A model generated the notes under the pieces. It worked only from the letters and a program-made list of their open reading frames with translations, was not told the origin of the DNA and made no database searches. The position numbers were made by a program, and so were the translations under genes. Of a DNA stretch of 64,000 bases, positions 57,423 through 64,000 are shown piece after piece; positions within the stretch are counted from its first letter, which is position 1, and each line of letters opens with the position of its first letter. The stretch is from positions 62,001 to 126,000 of the forward strand of contig UCMS01000009.1 in the NCBI GenBank assembly GCA_900473805.1, in the 5' to 3' direction. The stretch is from Hyphomicrobiales bacterium. GTDB taxonomy: Bacteria > Pseudomonadota > Alphaproteobacteria > Rhizobiales > Rhizobiaceae.

Positions 57423-57803
57423 TCAGCCCTGACGCGCCTTGCGGGCGGCGTAGCGACGGTCGCGCTCGGCCTTGCGTGCGGCTTCGTCTTCGACGACGCG
57501 GCTGATCCTTGATGCTTCGGCCTGTTCGCGCGCGTCCTGTTCAGCGCGCGCTGCGGCGATCGCCGCTTCTTCGCGCTCACGGGCCTCCTGCTCGGCACGG
57601 GCCTTTTCCTCGGCCTTCAGCCGGTCGCGTTCAGCATGGCGCCGGGTGCGCTCTTCGGCGCGCGCGGCACGTTCGGCCATGCGGGCTTCCCGCTCCGGGT
57701 CCGCCGCAGCATGGGCTGCCTTGTAAGCGGCCAGCAATGCGGCCTTGGCGTCGGTTGCCGTCGTGCGGCGCTCGGCCAGGCCATGATCTCGGGTAAACTT
57801 CAT
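57423..57803 (-). CDS. DUF6481 family coiled-coil protein
   Basis: A 126-residue highly charged protein beginning MKFTRDHGLAERRTTATDAKAALLAAYKA, the DUF6481 signature known from rhizobia, then a long Ala/Glu/Arg-rich helix (about 35-120) that is almost certainly a coiled coil. It has no signal peptide or membrane segment. Its high basic and acidic charge and its neighbourhood with a cold-shock protein suggest nucleic-acid or ribosome association, which is inference. It starts at ATG 57803, 26 nt past the preceding gene. Confidence 0.85.
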   Translation of the reverse strand: MKFTRDHGLAERRTTATDAKAALLAAYKAAHAAADPEREARMAERAARAEERTRRHAERDRLKAEEKARAEQEAREREEAAIAAARAEQDAREQAEASRISRVVEDEAARKAERDRRYAARKARQG

Positions 57804-57829
57804 CGGTGCTCCGATCTGTTGAGTTGACG

Positions 57830-58051
57830 TCAGGGGCGCGCGCGCTTGGCCAGCAAGGCCGCCGTTGCACGCTCGCGTGTCTCGCGCTCCCGGTTGAGGC
57901 GTGCCTCGCGCAGGCGTGCGGTCTTCTCGTCGCGTGCTGCGGTCAGAGCATCCTGTTCATCGATGGCACGACCACGTGCGAGAAATTGCGACTGCGTCTT
58001 TGCAAATGCGATTTCAGCCGTGTGGCGCGATTTTGTGTGGTTTTCAGTCAT
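57830..58051 (-). CDS. Small conserved charged protein
   Basis: A 73-residue helical, highly charged protein: IAFAKTQSQFLARGRAIDEQDALTAARDEKTARLREARLNRERETRERATAALLAK. It has no recognised domain. The composition resembles the DUF6481 neighbour and it is probably a coiled-coil. ATG 58051 has AGGAGA 6-11 nt upstream, a strong ribosome binding site, so it is real despite its size. It lies between the csp terminator and the DUF6481 gene and is expected to be cotranscribed with the latter. Confidence 0.72.
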   Translation of the reverse strand: MTENHTKSRHTAEIAFAKTQSQFLARGRAIDEQDALTAARDEKTARLREARLNRERETRERATAALLAKRARP

Positions 58052-58085
58052 GGGGTCTCCTTCTGGAGCCGGCCCTTGCGGGCAA

Positions 58086-58114
58086 TAAAAAAGGCCAGGC
58101 GAACCGCCTGACCT
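58086..58114 (-). terminator. Rho-independent terminator of csp
   Basis: AGGTCAGGCG and CGCCTGGCCT pair (10 bp with one G-T) around a 3-nt loop and are followed by TTTTTATT on the minus strand. It is 67 nt past the cold-shock gene stop. Confidence 0.88.
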
Positions 58115-58181
58115 TCCATGGGATCATGCCTTCAACAGTGCCAGTACATCCGTGGTCAAAGGAAAGCGGATCCCGGATCTA

Positions 58182-58391
58182 TCAGGCTGCCTGCAGGTTG
58201 CAGGCCGACATCTTGCCCGACTTGTTGTCGCGCTCCATGTCGTAAGAAAGCTTCTGGCCTTCGACGATTTCGCGCATGCCCGACCGTTCGACGGCGGAGA
58301 TGTGAACGAAGGCGTCCGGGCCGCCATTGTCAGGCTGAATGAAGCCGAAGCCCTTGGTGGAATTGAACCATTTTACTGTGCCAGTGGTCAT
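58182..58391 (-). CDS. Cold-shock protein (CspA family)
   Basis: A 69-residue cold-shock-domain protein. The N-terminus TGTVKWFNSTKGFGFIQPDNGGPDAFVHISAVERSGM includes both RNA-binding motifs, KGFGFI (RNP1) and DAFVHIS (RNP2). The C-terminal part NKSGKMSACNLQ is typical. The start ATG 58391 opens MTTGTVKWFN; the long frame upstream is the untranslated leader. It binds single-stranded RNA and DNA as an RNA chaperone. The gap of 240 bp upstream is long enough for the structured leader that controls such genes. Confidence 0.95.
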   Translation of the reverse strand: MTTGTVKWFNSTKGFGFIQPDNGGPDAFVHISAVERSGMREIVEGQKLSYDMERDNKSGKMSACNLQAA

Positions 58392-58635
58392 GTTGAACCC
58401 TTTCATAGCGCATAGAGTGCCCCAGCGCGGATGCGCTGCGGAGATAACGATTTTTGAAAGGAAGGTTCGACAGGGCGCGGGCTGTTCCGCGCTATAACCA
58501 AAGCTAGCAAGCAAACATCGATGGAGCATACATAGAGGTCTTCCTAATGAAAGTCAACCATCGGTTTTCAGTCAATCCGATTTCTCAATCAAAAGTGTAA
58601 TTTTCGGCAATGCAACCGCAACGCCGACGCCTGTT
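58392..58635. other. Leader/promoter region of csp, no gene
   Basis: A gap between the csp start and the quinone reductase stop, both on the minus strand. It must hold the csp promoter and probably a long 5' untranslated leader, as in E. coli cspA. I see an AT-richer stretch at 58530-58610, a plausible promoter, but no defined motif. Confidence 0.5.
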
Positions 58636-59235
58636 TCAGACGGCGCTGATCGCTGTCCTGACCCGGGCCAGGAAGCGCTTGCGTTGGTCCTCGGTCGCGC
58701 GATCCATGTCGTGCAGCGACAGCATGCGGAAGTCGACGGACTTGGCGCAAAAGGCCGCTATGCCGCGCTTCAGGATCCGTTTGACCGGATTGCCCATGTA
58801 GAGATGCACCACCCACCAGGGGGAACCTGTGGAGGTCACGACCCAGAAGGTCTTGATCTGGGTCATCAGCGGCACGATGCGACCGCCGGCCTTGTCGTGC
58901 CCGAAGGCGACGCCGGGCACGAAGATGCGATCGATGAAGCCGTTCATGATCGCCGGCAGATTGAACCACCATTGCGGAAAGACGAGCACCAGGCCATCAG
59001 CCGCCTTCAGCCGCGCGACGATGCCCGAGACGTCTTCCGGTGGTTCGTAACCCGGCTCCATATAGGCCGCGCGCTCGGCGGCCGTCAGGCGCGGATCGAA
59101 ATCCTCGGCGTAGAGATCGAGCAGATCGACTTCGTGGCCTTGTCCTTCCAGCGTCTCGACCACCGCTCTTGCCGCAGAGGCCGCAAAGCTCTCGGGCAGC
59201 GGATGGGCGAGCACGACGAGGAAGCGGCGTGCCAT
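58636..59235 (-). CDS. NAD(P)H dehydrogenase (quinone)/MdaB-KefF-type flavoprotein
   Basis: A 199-residue flavodoxin-like protein. The N-terminal RFLVVLAHPLPESFAASAARAVVETLEGQGHEVDLLDLYAE is the FMN/FAD-binding flavodoxin_2 signature, with DGLVLVFPQWWFNLPAIMNGFIDRIFVPGVAFGHDK in the middle. It probably reduces quinones by two electrons. The ATG overlaps the xseA stop by one base (59235), so it is translationally coupled to xseA. The C-terminal helix FLARVRTAISAV ends the domain. Confidence 0.9.
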   Translation of the reverse strand: MARRFLVVLAHPLPESFAASAARAVVETLEGQGHEVDLLDLYAEDFDPRLTAAERAAYMEPGYEPPEDVSGIVARLKAADGLVLVFPQWWFNLPAIMNGFIDRIFVPGVAFGHDKAGGRIVPLMTQIKTFWVVTSTGSPWWVVHLYMGNPVKRILKRGIAAFCAKSVDFRMLSLHDMDRATEDQRKRFLARVRTAISAV

Positions 59236-60845
59236 CAGAAGAGGCTCCCCTGCCCGGCCGGCGGCTCGCTCTTGCGTGGAGGCTTCGGTGCAGGCGCGAT
59301 CCGCGCCGGCTGCGGCGCTAACGGTTCCGGCGGGGATACACCTTCGCCGGCGACAGCGGCCACGCGGCCATCCGCAAACTCGATCGCGATCGCCTGGCCG
59401 TGGGCCAGACCGTCGGCACGCGAAATCGGGCGATCATGCTCGTCGCGGATCACGGCATAACCACGGGCCAGCACATTCTTGTAAGATAGCGACTGCAGCA
59501 CACGGTCCTGAGCCAACAGCGCCTGGCGGGCGCGTCGCAGATCGTTCATGACAGCACTGTCGGCCCGGCGACCCAAGCTTTCCAACCTGTCCTTCGAGCG
59601 CTCGGTCATCGCCGTCAGCCGCGCCGGGACTGCCGTCAGCGTCGCATCGAAACGCCCAAGCCGCGCCTTGTTGCGTTCGATCAGCCGCTCGATGACGCGT
59701 TCGGCGCGGACACCACTTTCCGACAGCTTCTGCTTACGCTCCACCAGCCGGCGCACCAGCATGTCGGGCGAGAGCTTGGCGGCCGCGCGCTCGAAGCTGC
59801 GGCGCTTGTTCATGGTGTTGAGTTCGAGACTGCGCCCGAGACCGGCAGCCGCCTCGTCGAAGCGACGGCGTGGCAAAGCCAGCAACTGGTCGAGCGAGGG
59901 CAGTGCCCGCACCAGGCTGCGCAGGTTCTGGCGACGATTGTCCATCTGCCTGACCATCGCGCCGGAAAGGCGGGCAGAGAGTGTCGCCACCTGCGCCTCG
60001 AGGTCGGCCTTCACAGGTACGGCCATTTCCGCTGCGCCCGTCGGCGTCGGGGCGCGGACATCGGCGGCGTAATCGATCAGGGTCCAGTCGGTTTCATGGC
60101 CGACGGCGGAGATGAGGGGAATGGTGCTTGCAGCTGCCGCGCGCACCACCGCTTCGTCGTTGAAGCTCCAGAGGTCCTCGAGGCTGCCACCGCCACGCGC
60201 GACGATCAGCACGTCCGGCCGCGGGATCGGTCCGCCCTGCTCCAGCGCATTGAAGCCCTGGATGGCATTTGCCACTTCGTCGCCCGAACCTTCGCCCTGC
60301 ACCTTGACCGGCCAGACCAGCACATGGACCGGAAAACGGTCGGAGATGCGGTGCAGGATATCGCGGATGACGGCACCGGTCGGTGAGGTGACGACGCCGA
60401 TCACCTTGGGCAGGAAGGGCAAGAGCTGCTTGCGGGCAGGGTCGAACAGACCTTCCGCCGTAAAGCGGCGCTTCCGCTCCTCGATCAGGGCCATCAGCGC
60501 GCCGGCGCCCGCCGGCTCCATCTGCTCGATGACGATCTGGTATTTCGACGAGCCGGGGAAGGTCGTGACCTTGCCGGTGGCGATCACTTCCATGCCCTCT
60601 TCCGGCCGATACTTCAGCCGGGAGAAGGAGCCCTTCCAGATCACCGCGTCGATACGGGCCTTGTCGTCCTTCAGGCTGAAATAGGCGTGGCCCGAAGAAT
60701 GCGGGCCGCGATAGCCGGAGATTTCGCCGCGCACCCGCACGTGATCGAAGGAGGTTTCGATGGTGCGCTTGATCGAGCCCGAGAGTTCCGAAACGGAGAA
60801 CTCGGTCAGGTTCGTCGGCGAATCGTTGTCGAAGAAATTGCTCAT
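59235..60845 (-). CDS. xseA: Exodeoxyribonuclease VII large subunit
   Basis: A 536-residue subunit of the single-strand exonuclease that handles mismatch-repair and stalled-replication intermediates. The N-terminal OB-fold includes [34 protein letters not shown], and the core contains [34 protein letters not shown] and [11 protein letters not shown], the catalytic region. The long coiled-coil that binds XseB is followed by a C-terminal [14 protein letters not shown] segment and a proline-rich tail. The start is ATG 60845. The small subunit gene xseB is not nearby. Confidence 0.95.
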   Translation of the reverse strand: MSNFFDNDSPTNLTEFSVSELSGSIKRTIETSFDHVRVRGEISGYRGPHSSGHAYFSLKDDKARIDAVIWKGSFSRLKYRPEEGMEVIATGKVTTFPGSSKYQIVIEQMEPAGAGALMALIEERKRRFTAEGLFDPARKQLLPFLPKVIGVVTSPTGAVIRDILHRISDRFPVHVLVWPVKVQGEGSGDEVANAIQGFNALEQGGPIPRPDVLIVARGGGSLEDLWSFNDEAVVRAAAASTIPLISAVGHETDWTLIDYAADVRAPTPTGAAEMAVPVKADLEAQVATLSARLSGAMVRQMDNRRQNLRSLVRALPSLDQLLALPRRRFDEAAAGLGRSLELNTMNKRRSFERAAAKLSPDMLVRRLVERKQKLSESGVRAERVIERLIERNKARLGRFDATLTAVPARLTAMTERSKDRLESLGRRADSAVMNDLRRARQALLAQDRVLQSLSYKNVLARGYAVIRDEHDRPISRADGLAHGQAIAIEFADGRVAAVAGEGVSPPEPLAPQPARIAPAPKPPRKSEPPAGQGSLF

Positions 60846-60919
60846 GCCCCTTCCCTAGCGGAAATCGGGGCCAAGATCAGCCCGTGCCTTCGCGGCCTGC
60901 CCGGTTTCCCCGGCAATGA

Positions 60920-62746
60920 TCAGGGCAGCTTGACGGCAAAGATCTGCAATCCCGATGGCCCGTTGATCGGGACAGGGGTGAGATAGGCCGGAACCTTGCC
61001 CTTCAGCAGCTCTGCATAGAGGCCATCAGGCTTCATCCGCGCGATCTTTTCCGACTGCAGGAAATCGGGGCAGAAGGCGAGGATGCCGACACCTGCACCG
61101 CGCAGAAAAGCCGCCGCCTCATCCGGTTCGGCAAGACCAATATGCAGCTCGGTCAGCATGCCGCCCTGGTTGCGGTGATAGGGGCCAGCCAGCACCCTGT
61201 GTCGGGTAAACCGGAGGATTTCCGGGCCCATGTCCGAGGGCGCCGATACCGTCGTTGGCGGCAGGCTGGCCAGTGTGGCGTAAGCTGCGGGCGTATCGCA
61301 AACGACCGTTGCGTTCTGTGTCATCTGGCTGGACCCGACGAGTGACTTCATGCGCGCGGTCACACCGGCCGTGCCTTCCACAAAGAAAACACCGCCCAGG
61401 GCCCAGACGCTGGGCACGGACAGGATCGCGGTCAGCGCGAAGAGAAGCCCGGCACCCAGATGTTCCGGCTGGTCATTGGCGTGGCGACGCAGATCGGAAA
61501 TCAGCAGGCCGAGGGGAAGAATGGCGTAAAGGTTGGAAAAGGTCGTACCGCGCACCTGCACCATGCCGACCAGGAAGCTGACACCCAGGAGAGCGAGGAG
61601 GATGGCATGGCTGCGGACACGATCGCGGCCGAGGATGCGGAAGAGGCAGACGCAAACACCGAAGAAGCCGACTGCATAGAAGCCACCGAAGCCTTCCGGA
61701 TCGACCTGAAGCTGCCGATAGAACGACTGCGCCTCAATGACGCCGTCCAGCCAGAGTGTCTTGAGCAGAGGGTCCAGTTCGTTGAGCGGGTTTTGCAGGC
61801 ATTGCGGCGCGATCACCACGGCCGTCATCAGCACGAGAGCGCCCGTCGCGGCGATGGCGGCCGCACGCAGACGCAAGCCCGCACCGAGATAACTCGCCGC
61901 AAAGAGCGCCGCAGCGCCAATCCCGACGATGGCATAGAAACCGAGCGACAGGCTGTCACAGGTGACGACGCCGTACCGGATGGGCGGCACGGTGGCGAAG
62001 AAGAGCGCAGACAGCGACAGCAGCAGCGTCAGCGAGAAGGCGCGCATGGCGGCTGCGTAAGCGACACCTTCCACGAGCCAGAGCAGCCCGACTGCGGCGC
62101 AGGCGACCGCCACGAGCGGTGTCGTCTCCGCGCCTATGGCAATTGCCACAGCGGCCGCAAAACCCGCGACCGCATGACTTGCCCAACGGCGGGCGGGATC
62201 GAGCAGGCCAGCCGCCATGATCGCGGCCAGCACCATCTGGACATTGTGGTGGTCGATCGCACCCGGCAGAAAGCGGTTGCTTGTGATGCAGAAGACCATG
62301 GTGAGGAGCAGGACGATGTGCTCAGTCACCGCATTGCCAATCCGCCGGGCTGCGACCGCCATGGCCGCCATAAGCGGGACCACCAGCGACAAGGGCCAGA
62401 CGAGGAGCGCGAGGGCTTCGGCCTGCTGGACCGGGACCATTTGCGAAAAAAGGCGGATCAGAAGTGCAATCGGAAGATCGACCAGACGCGACCAGTGCAT
62501 CAACGTGCCGCCGGACAGACCCAGGCGATACTGCATCAGATCAAACCAGGACTGGCCGGCAAGCAGATCGCGCACCTCGACGAGGCGCATGACGTCGTCG
62601 TTGTCGGCGCCGACATAATCGACGGCACCGGGGAGGTTCAGGAGAGCGATGAAGGCGATGGCTGCAAAACTGTAGAAACCCACCCAGAGCGGCCAAGACG
62701 CCCTCGATTGATCCTTGCCGGACGACGGTGCGGACAAATCGACCAT
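60920..62746 (-). CDS. Polytopic membrane protein, GT-C-like
   Basis: A 608-residue protein with about 12 hydrophobic segments. The first extracytoplasmic loop contains DNDDVMRLVEVRDLLAGQSWFDLMQYRLG, with acidic residues after helix 1 as in GT-C glycosyltransferases, and a soluble C-terminal domain (about 480-608). I do not recognise a specific family, though rhizobia carry similar proteins. Lipid-linked sugar transfer is inference, supported by the GT2 and GtrA genes transcribed divergently next to it. The start is ATG 62746. Confidence 0.72.
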   Translation of the reverse strand: MVDLSAPSSGKDQSRASWPLWVGFYSFAAIAFIALLNLPGAVDYVGADNDDVMRLVEVRDLLAGQSWFDLMQYRLGLSGGTLMHWSRLVDLPIALLIRLFSQMVPVQQAEALALLVWPLSLVVPLMAAMAVAARRIGNAVTEHIVLLLTMVFCITSNRFLPGAIDHHNVQMVLAAIMAAGLLDPARRWASHAVAGFAAAVAIAIGAETTPLVAVACAAVGLLWLVEGVAYAAAMRAFSLTLLLSLSALFFATVPPIRYGVVTCDSLSLGFYAIVGIGAAALFAASYLGAGLRLRAAAIAATGALVLMTAVVIAPQCLQNPLNELDPLLKTLWLDGVIEAQSFYRQLQVDPEGFGGFYAVGFFGVCVCLFRILGRDRVRSHAILLALLGVSFLVGMVQVRGTTFSNLYAILPLGLLISDLRRHANDQPEHLGAGLLFALTAILSVPSVWALGGVFFVEGTAGVTARMKSLVGSSQMTQNATVVCDTPAAYATLASLPPTTVSAPSDMGPEILRFTRHRVLAGPYHRNQGGMLTELHIGLAEPDEAAAFLRGAGVGILAFCPDFLQSEKIARMKPDGLYAELLKGKVPAYLTPVPINGPSGLQIFAVKLP

Positions 62747-62901
62747 GGATCCCCCGTTTCTTCAAAGACCCGGCGCATCGGCTGGCTCGGTGCGATCATT
62801 CGAAGATGATGCGCGCGCGAAACCTAGCCTTAACCTTCTCAAGAAATAGTAAAGCCGGAGGAGACCATAAGGATCTCCAGAGCGCCCGCAGGTAGTTCCC
62901 C

Positions 62902-63939
62902 ATGGATGGTCAGGCCCCTCATTCTCCCGAAATCGCCGTTCTGCTGCCGTGCTACAACGAGGCGGCGACGATCGGACAGGTGGTGCGCGACTTTCGCACG
63001 GCTCTGCCGGAGGCGCGGATCTATGTCTATGACAACAACTCCACCGACGGCACCGCCCTGACCGCCATGCTGGCCGGTGCGACCGTCGTGCGCGAACGGC
63101 GCCAGGGCAAGGGCCATGTGGTGCGCCGCATGTTCTGCGATATCGATGCCGACATCTATATCATGGCAGATGGCGACGGAACCTATGGCCCGGCCGATGC
63201 GGAAGAGCTGATCCGCACGCTGATCACCGAGAGAGTGGACATGGTGGTGGGCACGCGGCGGGGCGTGCACGACGATGCCGGTCGCAACGGCCACGCCTTC
63301 GGCAATCGGCTGTTCAACGGGCTTTACCGTGTGCTGTTCGGCAATGACTTCACGGATATCCTGTCGGGCTACCGCGCCTTTTCGCGCCGCTATGTGAAGA
63401 GCTTCCCGGCCGTTTCCGCCGGGTTCGAGATCGAGACGGAAATGTCGGTGCATGCATCGCGGCTGAAGCTGCCGGTCTGCGAGATCGAACTCGATTACGG
63501 TCGCCGACCTGAAGGGTCGCATTCGAAGCTGTCGACCTTCAAGGACGGCTTCAAGATCCTCTGGATGTTCGCCATGCTGATGAAGGAGACGCGACCTTTC
63601 GCCTTTTTCGGCCTGATCGCAGCGGCTCTCATGGGCCTCAGCCTCGGCTTCATGACGCCTGTCCTCTACGAATTCTTCACGACCGGGCTCGTCTCGCGCA
63701 TGCCGACCTGGATTGCCGCCATGGCGCTGATGATGATGTCATTCCTGTCGTTTACAGCGGCGCTGATCCTCGATTCGCTTGCCCGCTCCCGGGCCGAACA
63801 GCTGCGGATCCACTATCTGACGCTGCCCACGCTCATCCGCTCTCCGACACCCCGCGCCAGCGAGATCAAAGCCAGCGCGACGAGGAGCGCAACCTCCACA
63901 GGTGCTGCATCCCGGGGCGACAGCTCACAGGCGGCATGA
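62902..63939 (+). CDS. Family 2 glycosyltransferase with membrane tail
   Basis: A 345-residue GT-A enzyme. It opens with AVLLPCYNEAATIGQVV, and has YVYDNNSTDGT and MADGDGTYGP (DxD equivalent) for nucleotide-sugar and metal binding. Two hydrophobic segments near 235-290 anchor it to the membrane, as in DPM-type/ArnC-like transferases that make undecaprenyl- or dolichyl-phosphate sugars. It starts at ATG 62902 and overlaps the downstream GtrA-like gene by ATGA (63936-63939). It lies divergent from the polytopic membrane protein. Confidence 0.9.
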   Translation: MDGQAPHSPEIAVLLPCYNEAATIGQVVRDFRTALPEARIYVYDNNSTDGTALTAMLAGATVVRERRQGKGHVVRRMFCDIDADIYIMADGDGTYGPADAEELIRTLITERVDMVVGTRRGVHDDAGRNGHAFGNRLFNGLYRVLFGNDFTDILSGYRAFSRRYVKSFPAVSAGFEIETEMSVHASRLKLPVCEIELDYGRRPEGSHSKLSTFKDGFKILWMFAMLMKETRPFAFFGLIAAALMGLSLGFMTPVLYEFFTTGLVSRMPTWIAAMALMMMSFLSFTAALILDSLARSRAEQLRIHYLTLPTLIRSPTPRASEIKASATRSATSTGAASRGDSSQAA

Positions 63940-64000
63940 AAAAGTTCCTGCGTTTCGCCGTCGTCGGCGCCACCGGTTTTCTTGTCGATGCCGGCGTTCT
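63936..64000 (+). CDS. GtrA-family protein (partial, cut by window end)
   Basis: The first 21 residues only: MKKFLRFAVVGATGFLVDAGV. This is the start of the GtrA-like family of four-helix membrane proteins thought to flip undecaprenyl-phosphate-linked sugars. The start overlaps the GT2 stop by ATGA, fixing it. The rest of the gene lies beyond the window, so length and motifs cannot be checked. Confidence 0.8.
   Translation, partial: MKKFLRFAVVGATGFLVDAGV

Noticed and set aside
61460..62809. 449-residue open frame antisense to the polytopic membrane protein
   Set aside because: Extremely biased composition; no recognisable motif.

Overview
This 64-kb window is a stretch of chromosome from a high-GC alphaproteobacterium, almost certainly a member of the Rhizobiaceae (Rhizobium, Agrobacterium, Sinorhizobium and relatives). 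The reasons are the dnaA-rpsT-enoyl-CoA hydratase-mutM-ubiE-ubiB-coaBC-dut gene set, a Sinorhizobium-type phospholipid N-methyltransferase (pmtA) beside dnaN, HWE/HisKA_2 kinases, DUF6481 and clustered GANTC (CcrM) sites. Gene density is about one per kilobase. I see no tRNA, rRNA, CRISPR array, prophage, transposase or integrase; the window is mostly core genome with small accessory insertions.

Layout. (1) 0-5 kb: methyltransferase, dnaA, an 800-bp regulatory gap with five GANTC sites, rpsT, enoyl-CoA hydratase and mutM, all on the minus strand. (2) 5-19 kb: ubiE-ubiB, a three-gene signalling block (CHASE3 kinase, single-domain receiver, receiver-kinase), coaBC-yjbR, then amidotransferase, pirin and GFA genes, thiD under a TPP riboswitch, a HAD phosphatase, prfC, dut and a GNAT gene. 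(3) 19-26.7 kb: two divergent LysE-type exporters, cysK, an HWE kinase, comM/yifB and gshB. (4) 26.7-33 kb: a cupin gene and the ugpBAEC glycerol-3-phosphate importer behind a four-repeat Pho box, then the UPF0102 gene and rsmI. (5) 33-43.5 kb: dnaN, pmtA, pyrF, DUF1330, an NDUFA9-like protein, a 52-aa secreted peptide, uppP, GST, queG, an epimerase, an RlpA-like protein and an RsmB/NOP methyltransferase. (6) 43.6-48.7 kb: a periplasmic iron operon (imelysin, di-heme oxidoreductase, second imelysin, Tat-exported DUF1513). (7) 48.7-52 kb: tspO, thioesterase, MTA/SAH nucleosidase, guaA. (8) 52-54.4 kb: a membrane heme-c sensor overlapping an MscS-type channel gene. (9) 54.6-60.8 kb: ArsC-like, YbaK, M29 peptidase, small secreted and charged proteins, csp, quinone reductase, xseA. 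(10) 60.9-64 kb: a polytopic membrane protein, GT2 glycosyltransferase and a GtrA-like gene cut by the window end.

The most promising non-routine observations are the heme-c sensor/MscS channel pair, the imelysin/di-heme operon with one imelysin lacking its motif histidine, the GANTC clusters upstream of dnaA and of the RlpA-like gene, an 18-bp perfect palindrome upstream of comM, a dyad immediately upstream of cysK, and the TPP riboswitch with a visible Shine-Dalgarno-masking hairpin on a solitary thiD. Functions are read from recognised motifs in the translated sequence; no database search was run. Start codons were moved from the longest reading frame where a ribosome binding site, a gene overlap or family length argued for it.
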